A stretch of DNA of 64,000 bases from Polaribacter butkevichii (GTDB taxonomy: Bacteria > Bacteroidota > Bacteroidia > Flavobacteriales > Flavobacteriaceae), in the NCBI RefSeq assembly GCF_038024105.1, contig NZ_CP150661.1:3873501-3937500 (forward strand). Reading direction: 5' to 3'. Under the pieces are notes generated by a model that was not told the DNA's origin, did not search any database, and saw only the letters and a program-made list of their open reading frames with translations. Position 1 is the stretch's first letter. Each line of letters opens with the position of its first letter. Of this stretch, positions 45,514-55,290 are shown piece by piece. The translations under genes and the position numbers were made by a program.

Positions 45514-45521
45514 CAAAACTA
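45514..45521 (-). promoter_or_regulatory. Putative promoter of the BON-LysM gene
   Basis: Minus strand TAGTTTTG, 33 bases before the ATG, immediately after the lpdA terminator hairpin. Confidence 0.5.
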
Positions 45522-45526
45522 CAAAA

Positions 45527-45551
45527 AAACCGAAGCGAGGTGCTTCGGTTT
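45527..45551 (-). terminator. Terminator downstream of lpdA
   Basis: Perfect 10-bp stem AAACCGAAGC/GCTTCGGTTT with a 5-nt loop and T-rich flank on the minus strand. Confidence 0.8.
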
Positions 45552-45678
45552 TCGATTAATGGTTTATTTTTATCGTTTAATGTCATTACTAAGAAAGTTT
45601 TTTACCTTCTGTGGTAATCTTATAATTTAAAAAAATAATAAATTACATTATTCTAGTCTCCTTGTAATAACGGTAACT

Positions 45679-47067
45679 TTATAAGTGAATTACTTCATCA
45701 TAAGCATCCGCAACTGCTTCCATAACAGCTTCACTCATTGTTGGGTGAGGATGAATTGTTTTTAAAACTTCATGACCAGTAGTTTCTAATTTACGTCCTA
45801 AAACTGCTTCGGCAATCATGTCTGTAACACCAGCACCAATCATATGGCAACCTAACCATTCGCCATATTTAGCATCAAAAATTACTTTTACAAAACCATC
45901 AGGAGTACCTGCTGCTTTTGCTTTACCAGATGCAGAAAAAGGAAATTTACCAACTTTTAATTCGTAACCCGCTTCTTTAGCTTTTGCTTCTGTTAAACCA
46001 ACAGATGCAATTTCTGGAGTCGCATACGTACAACCAGGTACATTACCATAATCTATAGGTTCTGTATGTAAGCCAGCTAATTTCTCAACACAAGTAATTC
46101 CTTCTGCAGAAGCAACGTGTGCCAAAGCTTGTCCAGGAACCACATCACCAATAGCATAATAACCAGGTATGTTAGTTTGGTAAAAATCGTTCACTAAAAT
46201 TTTATCTCTGTCAACAATAATCCCAACATCTTCTAAACCAATGTTTTCAATGTTAGATTTAATTCCAACTGCAGATAATAAAATATCAGCTGTTAAAGTT
46301 TCTTCTCCTTTTTTAGTTTTTACAGTAGCAACCACACCTTCACCAGAAGTATCAACAGACTCTACAGAAGAGTTTGTCATTACTTTAATTCCAGATTTTT
46401 TAATAGAACGCTCAAATTGTTTAGAAACGTCAATATCTTCTACAGGCACTACATTTGGCATAAATTCTACAATAGTAACCTCAGTTCCCATAGAGTTATA
46501 AAAATGAGCAAACTCAACACCAATAGCACCAGAACCTACAATAATCATAGATTTTGGTTGGCTTGGTAAATTCATTGCTTGTCTATAACCAATTACTTTT
46601 TTACCATCTTGTGGTAAGTTAGGTAACTCTCTAGAACGTGCACCTGTTGCAATAATAATATTGTCTGCACTATATTCAGTTACCGTACCATCGGCAGCAG
46701 TAACATCTACTTTTTTACCCGTTTTTATTTTTCCAAAACCATCAATAATATCGATTTTGTTTTTCTTCATTAAAAAAGCAACACCTTTGCTCATTCCTTC
46801 GGCAACACCACGACTTCTTTTAATTACAGCTTCAAAATCTTTATCAATAGCTTCCGCTTTTAAACCATATTGGTCTACATGCTTTAAATAATCGTAAACC
46901 TGTGCAGATTTTAACAATGCTTTTGTTGGAATACATCCCCAGTTTAAGCAAATCCCACCTAAGTGTTCTTTTTCTACAATGGCAACTTTAAAGCCTAATT
47001 GAGAAGCTCTAATCCCTGTAACATAACCTCCAGGTCCACTTCCAATAATAATGATGTCGTATTTCAT
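45679..47067 (-). CDS. lpdA: Dihydrolipoyl dehydrogenase
   Basis: Flavoprotein E3 component of 2-oxoacid dehydrogenase complexes, reoxidising dihydrolipoamide with NAD+; 462 aa. FAD-binding G-S-G-P-G-G-Y at the N-terminus, redox disulfide C40-x4-C45 (G-G-I-C-L-N-W-G-C), NAD-binding G-S-G-A-I-G-V-E, and the active-site His in H-P-H-P-T-M-S-E-A near the C-terminus. A 74-nt structured element lies 34 bases upstream of its start in the same orientation. Confidence 0.97.
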   Translation of the reverse strand: MKYDIIIIGSGPGGYVTGIRASQLGFKVAIVEKEHLGGICLNWGCIPTKALLKSAQVYDYLKHVDQYGLKAEAIDKDFEAVIKRSRGVAEGMSKGVAFLMKKNKIDIIDGFGKIKTGKKVDVTAADGTVTEYSADNIIIATGARSRELPNLPQDGKKVIGYRQAMNLPSQPKSMIIVGSGAIGVEFAHFYNSMGTEVTIVEFMPNVVPVEDIDVSKQFERSIKKSGIKVMTNSSVESVDTSGEGVVATVKTKKGEETLTADILLSAVGIKSNIENIGLEDVGIIVDRDKILVNDFYQTNIPGYYAIGDVVPGQALAHVASAEGITCVEKLAGLHTEPIDYGNVPGCTYATPEIASVGLTEAKAKEAGYELKVGKFPFSASGKAKAAGTPDGFVKVIFDAKYGEWLGCHMIGAGVTDMIAEAVLGRKLETTGHEVLKTIHPHPTMSEAVMEAVADAYDEVIHL

Positions 47068-47100
47068 AATTGTATATTTAACTTTTTATTTCTCTGTTTT

Positions 47101-47174
47101 GGGCGTTTTAACAGGCTTTCCGTTGTATCTTTTTTGTAAAAACAAAAAAGGATGCCACTTCAATCCCTAACGCA
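47101..47174 (-). repeat. 74-nt structured intergenic element, copy 2
   Basis: Reverse-complement copy of the element at 34099-34172, same length. The central hairpin here is CTTTTTTGT/ACAAAAAAG: two adjacent base pairs have been swapped relative to copy 1 (A-T to T-A and C-G to G-C) while pairing is kept. It lies 74 bases after the stop of the minus-strand 210-aa gene and 34 bases before the lpdA ATG, so it may be in a 3' UTR, a 5' UTR, or both. Confidence 0.85.
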
Positions 47175-47248
47175 GGCTAATTTACTAACTTTTATACTTA
47201 TAGCCAATGCTAGTATCAACTAATTTACATTCTCTCCTTCTTAATATT

Positions 47249-47881
47249 TTAATTACAATGAGAATTATAGTAATTAATCATTTGTTCTATCCTTGAGTCT
47301 TTTTTTATAAAATCTCTTTCGCTCTCACTTTCTTTTTTTTCGAAAAAATATTCGATATTCTCTTTATCTTTTATCATATTTAAAAACTCTTGACAATCAG
47401 AAGTTTGTTTTGATAGAATTTTAATAAACTTTTTCTTATCTATGCTAGGAAGTACTTCTATATAATCAGAGTTTTCTTTTCCTACATAATAAATAGTTTG
47501 TGAACTTGCTCCTATAACAGGTGATCCAGGATTTCCCATTAACAAACCAGGATTATAACTTATTAAGGAATATAAATTCAGTTTACCTTTAACTACTCTT
47601 TTAATTAGTAGGTGTCTTTTGGATTTAATATTTATTTTATAAAGAAATTCTTCTTCAAAAAGGAATTTTACACGACTAACTTCTTTATAATCAAAAGTTT
47701 GTTTCTTGTCTTTTTTTGTTTTTTTAAACTTTATTTTGTTACCACTGCTAAGTTTTAGTAAACCTCTTAAATCTGAACCGTCTCTCATATGCAAAGTTCC
47801 TTTTTTATAGGTGTTAAAAAAAGATTGGGAGGATATGTTTAAAGAAATAAATATTAATAAAATTGTAATTTTTTTCTTCAT
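47249..47881 (-). CDS. Exported protein of unknown function
   Basis: A 210-aa protein with a signal peptide (1-19) and a basic, beta-rich first half (K-G-T-L-H-M-R-D-G-S-D-L-R-G-L-L-K near 30-45), ending in a charged helical tail with C-N-stop. No recognised domain. It is downstream of argS by 13 bases on the same strand, so it may be read from the same transcript. Confidence 0.65.
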   Translation of the reverse strand: MKKKITILLIFISLNISSQSFFNTYKKGTLHMRDGSDLRGLLKLSSGNKIKFKKTKKDKKQTFDYKEVSRVKFLFEEEFLYKINIKSKRHLLIKRVVKGKLNLYSLISYNPGLLMGNPGSPVIGASSQTIYYVGKENSDYIEVLPSIDKKKFIKILSKQTSDCQEFLNMIKDKENIEYFFEKKESESERDFIKKDSRIEQMINYYNSHCN

Positions 47882-47894
47882 AAATTTTAGTTTT

Positions 47895-49670
47895 TTACAT
47901 TCTCTCGGGAACCTGAATTCCCAACAATAAAAAAGCAGCTTTTATCGTTTCGGCAACCTTTTTAGATAGCTGAACTCTAAATACTTTTTTATCTAAATCT
48001 TCTTCTCCTAAAATATGTACATTCTGATAAAAAGAATTAAACTCTTTTACCAAATCATAGGTGTAATTTGCAATAATTGCTGGCGAATAATTTGCAGCTG
48101 CTTGTTGCACCGTTTCTGGATATAATTCTAATTGTTTTAACAATTCTTTTTCCTTTTCGTGTAATTCTATAGTTACAGGTTGTGAATAATCAAAATCTGC
48201 TTTTCTAATGATAGACTGAATTCTAGCATAGGTATACTGAATAAAAGGACCTGTGTTTCCCTGAAAATCTACAGAAGATTTTGGGTCGAATAAAATTCTC
48301 TTTTTAGGATCTACTTTTAAAATAAAATATTTTAATGCTCCTAAACCAATAACTTCATACAAATCATTTTTTTCTTGATCAGAATAGCCATCTAATTTTC
48401 CTAATTCTTCCGAAATAGTTTTAGCTGTTTCTGTCATTTCTACCATTAAATCATCCGCATCTACAACAGTTCCTTCTCTAGATTTCATTTTTCCAGAAGG
48501 TAAATCTACCATTCCGTAACTTAAATGATGTAACTGTTTAGCCCAATCAAAACCTAGTTTTTTCAAGATTAAAAATAATACCTGAAAATGATAATCTTGC
48601 TCATTACCAACCGTATATACCATTCCACCAACATCTGCATAATCTTTTACACGTTGTATAGCAGTACCAATATCTTGTGTCATGTAAACGGCAGTACCGT
48701 CAGAACGCAACACAATTTTTTCATCTAAACCATCTTCAGTTAAATCGCACCAAACAGAACCATCTTCTTTTTTATAGAAAACACCTTTTTCTAAGCCTTG
48801 TGCAACCACATCTTTTCCTAATAAATAGGTATTACTTTCATAATATAACGTGTCAAAATCTACACCCATATTTTTGTAAGTAACCTCAAAACCTTTATAC
48901 ACCCAAGAGTTCATCTCTTTCCAAAGCGCTACAACTTCTTCATCTCCAGCTTCCCATTTTAGCAACATTTGTTGTGCTTCTACAAATAACGGAGCTTCTT
49001 TTTTAGCTTCTTCTTCTGTTTTTCCTTCCGCAATTAATTGCGCAATTTCTTTTTTATATTCTTGGTCAAATTTTACATAGTAATTACCAACCAATTTATC
49101 TCCTTTTAATCCGGTAGATTCTGGAGTTTCTCCATTACCGAATTTTTCCCAAGCCAACATAGATTTACAGATATGAATACCTCTGTCGTTAATAATTTGT
49201 GTTTTATAGACTTTTTTACCAGCAGCTTTTATAATTTCTGCAACAGAATAGCCTAATAAATTATTACGAACGTGCCCTAAATGTAAAGGTTTGTTGGTAT
49301 TTGGCGATGAATATTCTACCATCATTGCTTTTTCATCCGCCTTTGGCGAAACAGATCCATAAGTAGTATCTGTATAAATGGTATTAAAGAAATTTGTGTA
49401 AAAACTATCGTCTATTACTAAGTTTAAAAACCCTTTAACTACGTTGTAATTTGTAATTTCTGTTATATTTTCTACCAAATATTTTCCTAAATCCTCACCA
49501 ATTTGTACCGGATTTCCTTTTTTGTAACGCAATAAAGGGAATACAACTACGGTAATGTCTCCTTCAAATTCTTTTCTGGTTGCCTGAAATTCTACAGATG
49601 GAATTTCTATATTGTATAAAGCTAAAAAACCTTCTTTTACTTTGGTTTCTATAATGTTTTGAATGCTCAT
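47895..49670 (-). CDS. argS: Arginyl-tRNA synthetase
   Basis: Class I synthetase charging tRNA-Arg, 591 aa from the chosen start. N-terminal Add-1 domain, HIGH-type motif S-S-P-N-T-N-K-P-L-H-L-G-H at about 121-133, KMSKS-like G-K-M-K-S-R-E-G, and a DALR anticodon domain ending V-P-E-R-M. The ATG at 49670 is preferred over one at 49694, which would overlap the promoter box at 49692-49699. Confidence 0.96.
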   Translation of the reverse strand: MSIQNIIETKVKEGFLALYNIEIPSVEFQATRKEFEGDITVVVFPLLRYKKGNPVQIGEDLGKYLVENITEITNYNVVKGFLNLVIDDSFYTNFFNTIYTDTTYGSVSPKADEKAMMVEYSSPNTNKPLHLGHVRNNLLGYSVAEIIKAAGKKVYKTQIINDRGIHICKSMLAWEKFGNGETPESTGLKGDKLVGNYYVKFDQEYKKEIAQLIAEGKTEEEAKKEAPLFVEAQQMLLKWEAGDEEVVALWKEMNSWVYKGFEVTYKNMGVDFDTLYYESNTYLLGKDVVAQGLEKGVFYKKEDGSVWCDLTEDGLDEKIVLRSDGTAVYMTQDIGTAIQRVKDYADVGGMVYTVGNEQDYHFQVLFLILKKLGFDWAKQLHHLSYGMVDLPSGKMKSREGTVVDADDLMVEMTETAKTISEELGKLDGYSDQEKNDLYEVIGLGALKYFILKVDPKKRILFDPKSSVDFQGNTGPFIQYTYARIQSIIRKADFDYSQPVTIELHEKEKELLKQLELYPETVQQAAANYSPAIIANYTYDLVKEFNSFYQNVHILGEEDLDKKVFRVQLSKKVAETIKAAFLLLGIQVPERM

Positions 49671-49691
49671 GTAGTATCGAAAATTGAATTG

Positions 49692-49699
49692 CAAAATTA
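49692..49699 (-). promoter_or_regulatory. Promoter -7 box that fixes the argS start
   Basis: Minus strand TAATTTTG, 21 bases before the ATG at 49670. Confidence 0.55.
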
Positions 49700-49746
49700 C
49701 ATATTTTTATTTGTTTTTTAGAATGATTTTTGGTTAAGAATAATTG

Positions 49747-49754
49747 TATTTTTG
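49747..49754 (+). promoter_or_regulatory. Promoter -7 box almost touching a start codon
   Basis: TATTTTTG ends only 4 bases before the ATG at 49759. A normal initiation distance would put the transcript start at or next to the ATG, that is, a leaderless or near-leaderless mRNA. Confidence 0.5.
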
Positions 49755-49758
49755 CACA

Positions 49759-50283
49759 ATGGAAAAACGCTTAAAACAACTACCAAAATTAGCAGAAGAT
49801 GCTAAAAAAGAAAACCTAAAATATTTTACGAACCTTAAAAAAAGAGTACCTAAAAATTTAGATTATGTTGTGCAAGAATTACACGATGCAGAGTTTAAAA
49901 AAACAGATTGCTTAACGTGTGCAAATTGCTGTAAAACTACAAGCCCAATTTTTACAGATAAAGATACAGAGCGTATTGCTAAGCATTTAAAAATGAAAGT
50001 GGCAGATTTTCAAAAGCAATATTTACAAAGAGATGAAGATGATTTTATGGTGTTAAAAACGGCGCCTTGTTCTTTTTTAGATGAAAGTGATAATACTTGT
50101 TTTATTTATGATGTTCGCCCTAAAGCTTGTGCAGAATACCCACATACAAATCGTAAGAAATTTATAGGTATTACCGATTTAACTGTGGCCAATACTGCTA
50201 TTTGTCCTGCTGCTTATAATATTGTAGAGGCTTTAAAAAAGCGCATACCTTATGAGTATAATGTAAAAAAGAAGAGGAGTTAG
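49759..50283 (+). CDS. YkgJ-family cysteine-cluster protein
   Basis: A 174-aa protein of the Fe-S or zinc-binding YkgJ (UPF0153) family. Conserved cysteines: C51, C54, C57, C58 (C-L-T-C-A-N-C-C), C104, C114, C124, and a further Cys near 154. Metal type and function are not established. The ATG at 49759 is preferred over a TTG 15 bases upstream, which overlaps the promoter box. Confidence 0.85.
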   Translation: MEKRLKQLPKLAEDAKKENLKYFTNLKKRVPKNLDYVVQELHDAEFKKTDCLTCANCCKTTSPIFTDKDTERIAKHLKMKVADFQKQYLQRDEDDFMVLKTAPCSFLDESDNTCFIYDVRPKACAEYPHTNRKKFIGITDLTVANTAICPAAYNIVEALKKRIPYEYNVKKKRS

Positions 50284-50411
50284 TTTGTAAAACTGTTAAA
50301 CTTATCTAAAAGAATAGTTCAATTATATTTTGGCACAGATGTTGCTTTTTATAATAATGAAGACAACGTAGTAAACTGTTTTCATTGTGTTAATAATTTG
50401 AATTAGTTAAT

Positions 50412-50443
50412 AAAAAAAACATCTTGAGAGAGATGTTTTTTTT
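50412..50443. terminator. Bidirectional terminator
   Basis: AAAACATCT/AGATGTTTT stem with a 6-nt loop and flanking A/T runs, just beyond the stop of the DUF255 gene. Confidence 0.85.
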
Positions 50444-50448
50444 GTGCT

Positions 50449-52554
50449 TTATTTATCTATTAATGCAATTGCTTTTTGGGTTTCTGTTTGAGGTAATTTA
50501 CAGGTTCCTAAATTACAGACGTACATAAAGGTTTCATCTGTAATAAATTTATCTTTTAGTAAAGGGATTGTGTTGTTCTCTTTAAAATCTCCGGCTATAA
50601 TTATATTAGGAATGTAGTAATTTTTCAACTCGTTTTTAAGAAGCGTTGCATTATGCCCAACAATGGCCAGTTCATAAAAAGGTCTTGTATAATTGGTCAT
50701 TAAATTTAACCAATTGCTATAACTAGAAGGATTTGTTAAAACATCATCTTTTATATTATGTAACATCTGATTTGCAATTTTGTTAAAGTTAGTGTCTGAA
50801 TAATAAAGGCTAAGTTTAAACAAACAATTTGCTAAAATAGAATTAGGAGAAGCAATTACATTATCATCAACTTTTACTTTTCTAGAAATTAATTTTTCAT
50901 CTTTATTAGACGTAAAGTAAAACATATTGTTTTCATTATTAAAATAGTTTTCTAAAGTAAAGTCCATTAATTTTCTAGACTCATGTAACCATTTGTCATC
51001 AAGAGTAACTTCATACAAATTAATAAAAGCATCTATTAAAGTAGCGTAATCTTCGGAATAGGCATTAATAGTACTTTTACCGTTTTTGTAATTTCTATAA
51101 AGAGTTCCGTCTTTTTGTAATTGATTATTTAAAATAAAATTAGCGTTTTTAAGAGCCGTTTTTAAATATGCTTCGTTTTTTAAAGCATTATATGCGTCCG
51201 TATATCCTTTAATCATTAAAGCATTCCAAGAAGTTAAAACTTTATTATCTAAATTCGGTTTTGCTTTTTCTTTTCTCGCTTTTTTAAGTATTGCTTTCCA
51301 ATTTTTTATGGTTGATGAAAGTGCATCCGCACTTATTTTATGTTTATTGGCAAAAGTTTTATCAGCAGTACTTCTTATTAAAACATATCGGTCTTTTTCC
51401 CATAAACCAAAATCATTTATATTATAATACTCTTTAAACAAGGCGTAATCATCAGTAATTAAAGCTTGCAATTCTTGTTTTGTAAAATAATAATAAGCGC
51501 CTTCTTCTAATTGGTTTTGTGTGTTTTTACTATCGGCATCTAAAGAAGAAAAGAAGGCACCGTTTTGGTCTGTTAATTCTTGTGCTACAAAACTTAAGGT
51601 TTCTTCAATTACTGTTTTGTACAACTCGTTTTTATCTTTTTGATACGCTTTTGCATACAAACTAACAAGTTGTGCGTTGTCATAAAGCATTTTTTCAAAA
51701 TGAGGAATGTGCCATTTTTTATCAGTAGCATATCTAGAAAACCCTCCGTTTATTTGATCGTAAATTCCACCAAAAGCCATTTTTGTTAAGGTAGTTTCTA
51801 CATGGTTATTTATTTTAGGATCATTAAATTGATGGCCATATCTCATTAAAAACTCCAAAGAATTTGGCATCGGAAATTTTAGATCTCTTTTAGAACCACC
51901 GTAAATAGTGTCTAAGTTTTGTTGCCAATTTGTAACGGCATTTTTTATATCTGTATCCTTAAAATCGGCCTTGTCTTTTCTAATGGTAATTAATTCAGAT
52001 TTCTGAATACCTTCTGTTAGTTTTGTTGCAAAATCTATTGCTTTTTCTGGATTCTCGTTATAAAGTTTAGAGAGGTCTAACAACACTTTTTCCCATTGTT
52101 CTTTTGTAAAATAAGTTCCACCAAAAATGGGTCTTCCGTCTGGTAATGCAATACAGTTAAGTGGCCAACCACCGCTACCAGTCATTAATTGTACAGCGTT
52201 CATGTATACATTATCAATATCTGGTCTTTCTTCTCTATCAACTTTGATACTAATAAAATTGTCGTTCATTATTTTGGCAATAGAATCGTTTTCGAAACTT
52301 TCTTCTTCCATAACATGACACCAGTGGCAAGCAGAATAACCAATAGAAATAACAATTAACTTATTCTCTTTTTTAGCAAGTTGTAATGTTTTATCGTTCC
52401 AAGCTTTCCAATTAACAGGGTTATTGGCATGTTGTAATAAATAAGGGCTTGTTTCTTTGGCTAGCTCATTTTGCAATTTTATGGCTTCTTTTTTATGGCA
52501 ACTTAAGAAGAGCATACTACCTAAAAAAAATAAAGTTTTAATTATAGGTTTCAA
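50449..52554 (-). CDS. DUF255 thioredoxin-fold lipoprotein (YyaL/SPATA20 family)
   Basis: A 701-aa protein with a lipobox (L-F-L-S-C, C19). The N-terminal DUF255 thioredoxin-like domain has the C-H-W-C-H-V-M motif (about residue 75) and K-V-D-R-E-E-R-P-D-I-D. A long six-hairpin-glycosidase-like helical region follows, with G-G-I-Y-D-Q-I-N-G-G-F-S-R-Y-A. Function is not established for the family; the lipoprotein signal here suggests periplasmic or surface location. Confidence 0.88.
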   Translation of the reverse strand: MKPIIKTLFFLGSMLFLSCHKKEAIKLQNELAKETSPYLLQHANNPVNWKAWNDKTLQLAKKENKLIVISIGYSACHWCHVMEEESFENDSIAKIMNDNFISIKVDREERPDIDNVYMNAVQLMTGSGGWPLNCIALPDGRPIFGGTYFTKEQWEKVLLDLSKLYNENPEKAIDFATKLTEGIQKSELITIRKDKADFKDTDIKNAVTNWQQNLDTIYGGSKRDLKFPMPNSLEFLMRYGHQFNDPKINNHVETTLTKMAFGGIYDQINGGFSRYATDKKWHIPHFEKMLYDNAQLVSLYAKAYQKDKNELYKTVIEETLSFVAQELTDQNGAFFSSLDADSKNTQNQLEEGAYYYFTKQELQALITDDYALFKEYYNINDFGLWEKDRYVLIRSTADKTFANKHKISADALSSTIKNWKAILKKARKEKAKPNLDNKVLTSWNALMIKGYTDAYNALKNEAYLKTALKNANFILNNQLQKDGTLYRNYKNGKSTINAYSEDYATLIDAFINLYEVTLDDKWLHESRKLMDFTLENYFNNENNMFYFTSNKDEKLISRKVKVDDNVIASPNSILANCLFKLSLYYSDTNFNKIANQMLHNIKDDVLTNPSSYSNWLNLMTNYTRPFYELAIVGHNATLLKNELKNYYIPNIIIAGDFKENNTIPLLKDKFITDETFMYVCNLGTCKLPQTETQKAIALIDK

Positions 52555-52807
52555 ATTTTTATTATTTATTAAAAATTAAAATCAAATTTTTATAGCACTA
52601 AAGTATTATAAAACTCTAGAGCACAAAATTATTTTAATGCAAAATCTAAAGCATCAAATAACTCAAATGTGTTATTGGCAAGTAAAATGGGCTGTTAAGA
52701 GGTAGATTGCAACAAATGTTTTAATCTTAGTTCAAATAGTTTTATTCAGATATGTGGTTAAATAGTAGTTTTATCAAAAAAAGTAAACAGTAAAATAAAC
52801 TTTAGAT
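52555..52807. promoter_or_regulatory. Upstream region of the GH3-lactonase-GH3 cluster
   Basis: A 253-bp AT-rich gap between divergent genes. Two near-matches to TAnnTTTG lie just before the GH3 start (around TAGTAGTTTTATC at 52770), and a degenerate dyad at about 52600-52625 (AGCACTAAAG...CTAGAGCAC) may be an operator. Evidence is weak. Confidence 0.3.
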
Positions 52808-55036
52808 ATGAGAGTTCCCTACAAAAAAAACATCCCTTTATTAATTTTTGTTTTGTTTTTACACATTTCATTTATGAAAGCTCAACATAAAATACCTCAA
52901 ATTCAGTTAGAAAAAAATCAAGTATCTACAGCCTTTATAGAAGCTAAAATAGATAGTATTATTGCTATTTTAACTTTAGAAGAAAAAGTAGCAATGACAC
53001 ATGCTCAATCTAAATTTAGCACTAAGGGTGTTGAGAGATTGGGAATTCCAGAAGTTTGGATGTCTGATGGGCCGCATGGAGTTAGAGAAGAAATTAGTTG
53101 GGATGCTTGGGAAAATGCAGGTTGGACAAACGATGCTATCACCGCTTTTCCGGCATTAACTTGTTTAGCGGCAAGTTTTAATCCGGAATTGGCAGGAAAA
53201 TATGGTTTTAGTTTAGGAGAAGAAGCTAGGTATAGAAAAAAGGATGTACTTCTTGGTCCTGGTGTAAATATTTATAGAACCCCCATGAACGGTAGAAATT
53301 TTGAGTATTTAGGTGAAGATCCTTTTTTAGCTTCTGCCATGGTGGTACCTTATATTAAAGGAGTGCAAGAAAACGGAATTGCCGCTTGTGTAAAACATTT
53401 TGCTTTAAACAACCAAGAACATTGGCGAGATAAAATTAATGTAGAAGTAAGTGATAGAGCTTTGCATGAAATTTATTTACCAGCTTTTAAAGCTGCTGTG
53501 CAAAAAGCAAATGTTTGGGCATTAATGGGTGCTTATAATAAATTTAGAGGTCAGTATGCAACACATAATAAAATTCTACATAAAATTTTAAAAGCAGATT
53601 GGGGTTTTAATGGAGTTGTAATTAGCGATTGGAGTTCTGTACATTCAACAAAAGAAGCGGCTTTATATGGTGTAGATATGGAAATGGGGACTGGAACTGA
53701 TGGTTTGGGTACAACGACAAATAACCATTATCAACATTATTATTTAGCGAATCCGTTTTTAAAAGCAATTAAAAATGGTGAATTAAGTGAAGATTTGGTA
53801 GATGATAAAGTACGTAGAATTTTAAGATTAATCTATCGTACAAACTTAAACCCAAATAGAGGTTTAGGAAAAATGAATAATAAAGAGCATCATAATGTTG
53901 CTAGAAAAGTAGCCACAGAAGGAATTGTGTTATTAAAAAATGAAGATAATTTTTTTCCTATTCAGGATAAAAAAGGATTAACAATTGCAGTAATTGGTGA
54001 AAATGCAACAAGAGATATGACGCAAGGTGGAGGATCATCTCAATTAAAACCTCTTTTTGAAATTTCTCCTTTACAAGGGATTAAAGAAAGATATAAAAAC
54101 GCAACCATTATTCATACAATGGGATATGAAACAGGAGCTTCTGTGTATGATGAAATTTTGCCTGCAACTTTAAATCAAGATTCTTTGTATGTAAAAGCAA
54201 TTGAAGTTGCTAAAAAAGCAGACATTGTTCTTTTTATAGGAGGATTAAATAAAAGTCACCACCAAGATAGCGAAGGAGATGATAGAGAGGTTTATGATTT
54301 GCCTTACGGACAAGAAAAATTAATTAACGGAATTAGTGAAGTCAATAAAAATTTAGGATTTTTATTAGTTACAGGAAATGCCGTAAAAATGCCTTGGGTT
54401 TCTAAAACAAAAGGAATTTTACAAACTTGGTATTTAGGAAGTATGGCAGGACATGCTATTGCAGATATTGTTAGTGGAGATGTAAACCCTTCGGGGAAAC
54501 TTCCTTTTTCTTTTCCAAAAGAATTAAATGACAATGCAGCACATGCATTTGGTGAGATTTCGTATCCAGGAGATGGAGTTAATCAAGAATATACAGAAGA
54601 TATTTTGGTTGGGTATAGATGGTTTGATACTCGAAAAATTAAACCTCAATATGCTTTTGGTTATGGAATGTCTTATACCGATTTTAAAATTACTGATATA
54701 AAGTTAGATCAAGAAAAATATACTAAAAATGATCAAATAAAAGTAACTTTTAATGTTGCTAATACAGGCGATAGAGAAGGAGCAGAAGTGGTACAAGTAT
54801 ATGTAGGTAAGCATAAATCTAAAGTAAAAAGAGCTTTAAAAGAATTAAAAGGGTTTACGAAAGTAAATTTAGAAAAAGGAGCGGAAAAAACAGTTACAAT
54901 TTCTATTGATGCAGCAACATTAGCTTATTATAATACGGAAATTTTAAATTGGTCTGTAGAAGACGGAACATATTATTTATATGTAGGAAATGCATCTAAC
55001 AATATTGTAAAAAAGATAAAATTTAGTTTGTTTTAA
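52808..55036 (+). CDS. Glycoside hydrolase family 3, signal-peptidase-I type
   Basis: A 742-aa exported beta-glucosidase or beta-xylosidase-like enzyme. Signal peptide at 1-25 (ends F-M-K-A-Q). Nucleophile Asp274 in G-V-V-I-S-D-W-S; K-H-F-A-L-N-N at about 196-202 is the substrate-site motif. The candidate acid/base is the Glu in D-S-E-G-D-D-R. A fibronectin-III-like domain ends the protein (A-N-T-G-D-R-E-G-A-E-V-V-Q-V-Y). Substrate inferred to be a beta-linked sugar. It heads a three-gene plus-strand cluster, followed by a terminator-like hairpin. Confidence 0.9.
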   Translation: MRVPYKKNIPLLIFVLFLHISFMKAQHKIPQIQLEKNQVSTAFIEAKIDSIIAILTLEEKVAMTHAQSKFSTKGVERLGIPEVWMSDGPHGVREEISWDAWENAGWTNDAITAFPALTCLAASFNPELAGKYGFSLGEEARYRKKDVLLGPGVNIYRTPMNGRNFEYLGEDPFLASAMVVPYIKGVQENGIAACVKHFALNNQEHWRDKINVEVSDRALHEIYLPAFKAAVQKANVWALMGAYNKFRGQYATHNKILHKILKADWGFNGVVISDWSSVHSTKEAALYGVDMEMGTGTDGLGTTTNNHYQHYYLANPFLKAIKNGELSEDLVDDKVRRILRLIYRTNLNPNRGLGKMNNKEHHNVARKVATEGIVLLKNEDNFFPIQDKKGLTIAVIGENATRDMTQGGGSSQLKPLFEISPLQGIKERYKNATIIHTMGYETGASVYDEILPATLNQDSLYVKAIEVAKKADIVLFIGGLNKSHHQDSEGDDREVYDLPYGQEKLINGISEVNKNLGFLLVTGNAVKMPWVSKTKGILQTWYLGSMAGHAIADIVSGDVNPSGKLPFSFPKELNDNAAHAFGEISYPGDGVNQEYTEDILVGYRWFDTRKIKPQYAFGYGMSYTDFKITDIKLDQEKYTKNDQIKVTFNVANTGDREGAEVVQVYVGKHKSKVKRALKELKGFTKVNLEKGAEKTVTISIDAATLAYYNTEILNWSVEDGTYYLYVGNASNNIVKKIKFSLF

Positions 55037-55055
55037 TTTGAGTTAGGTAAGTGTG

Positions 55056-55091
55056 AAAAGCAGTATAAAATTATTTTATACTGCTTTTTTT
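55056..55091 (+). terminator. Terminator after the first GH3 gene
   Basis: Long stem AAAAGCAGTATAAAA/TTTTATACTGCTTTT with a T tail, 20 bases after the stop. It suggests the lactonase gene has its own promoter in the 200 bases that follow. Confidence 0.88.
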
Positions 55092-55290
55092 AAGTTAAAA
55101 AAGAGTCCTGATTTAGATTTTATTTAGAGATGAAAACAGTTAAAAATCTCTAAATTATTTAAAATAAATGTAGATGTTTGTAAAATAAATAGCATACAAT
55201 TTAGGCCATGAGTTTATTTTAAAGAAAGCTTTTAAAGAACTAGAATGAGTACCTTGGCTATTTTGTAAACTTAAAAATAAATAATAAAGT

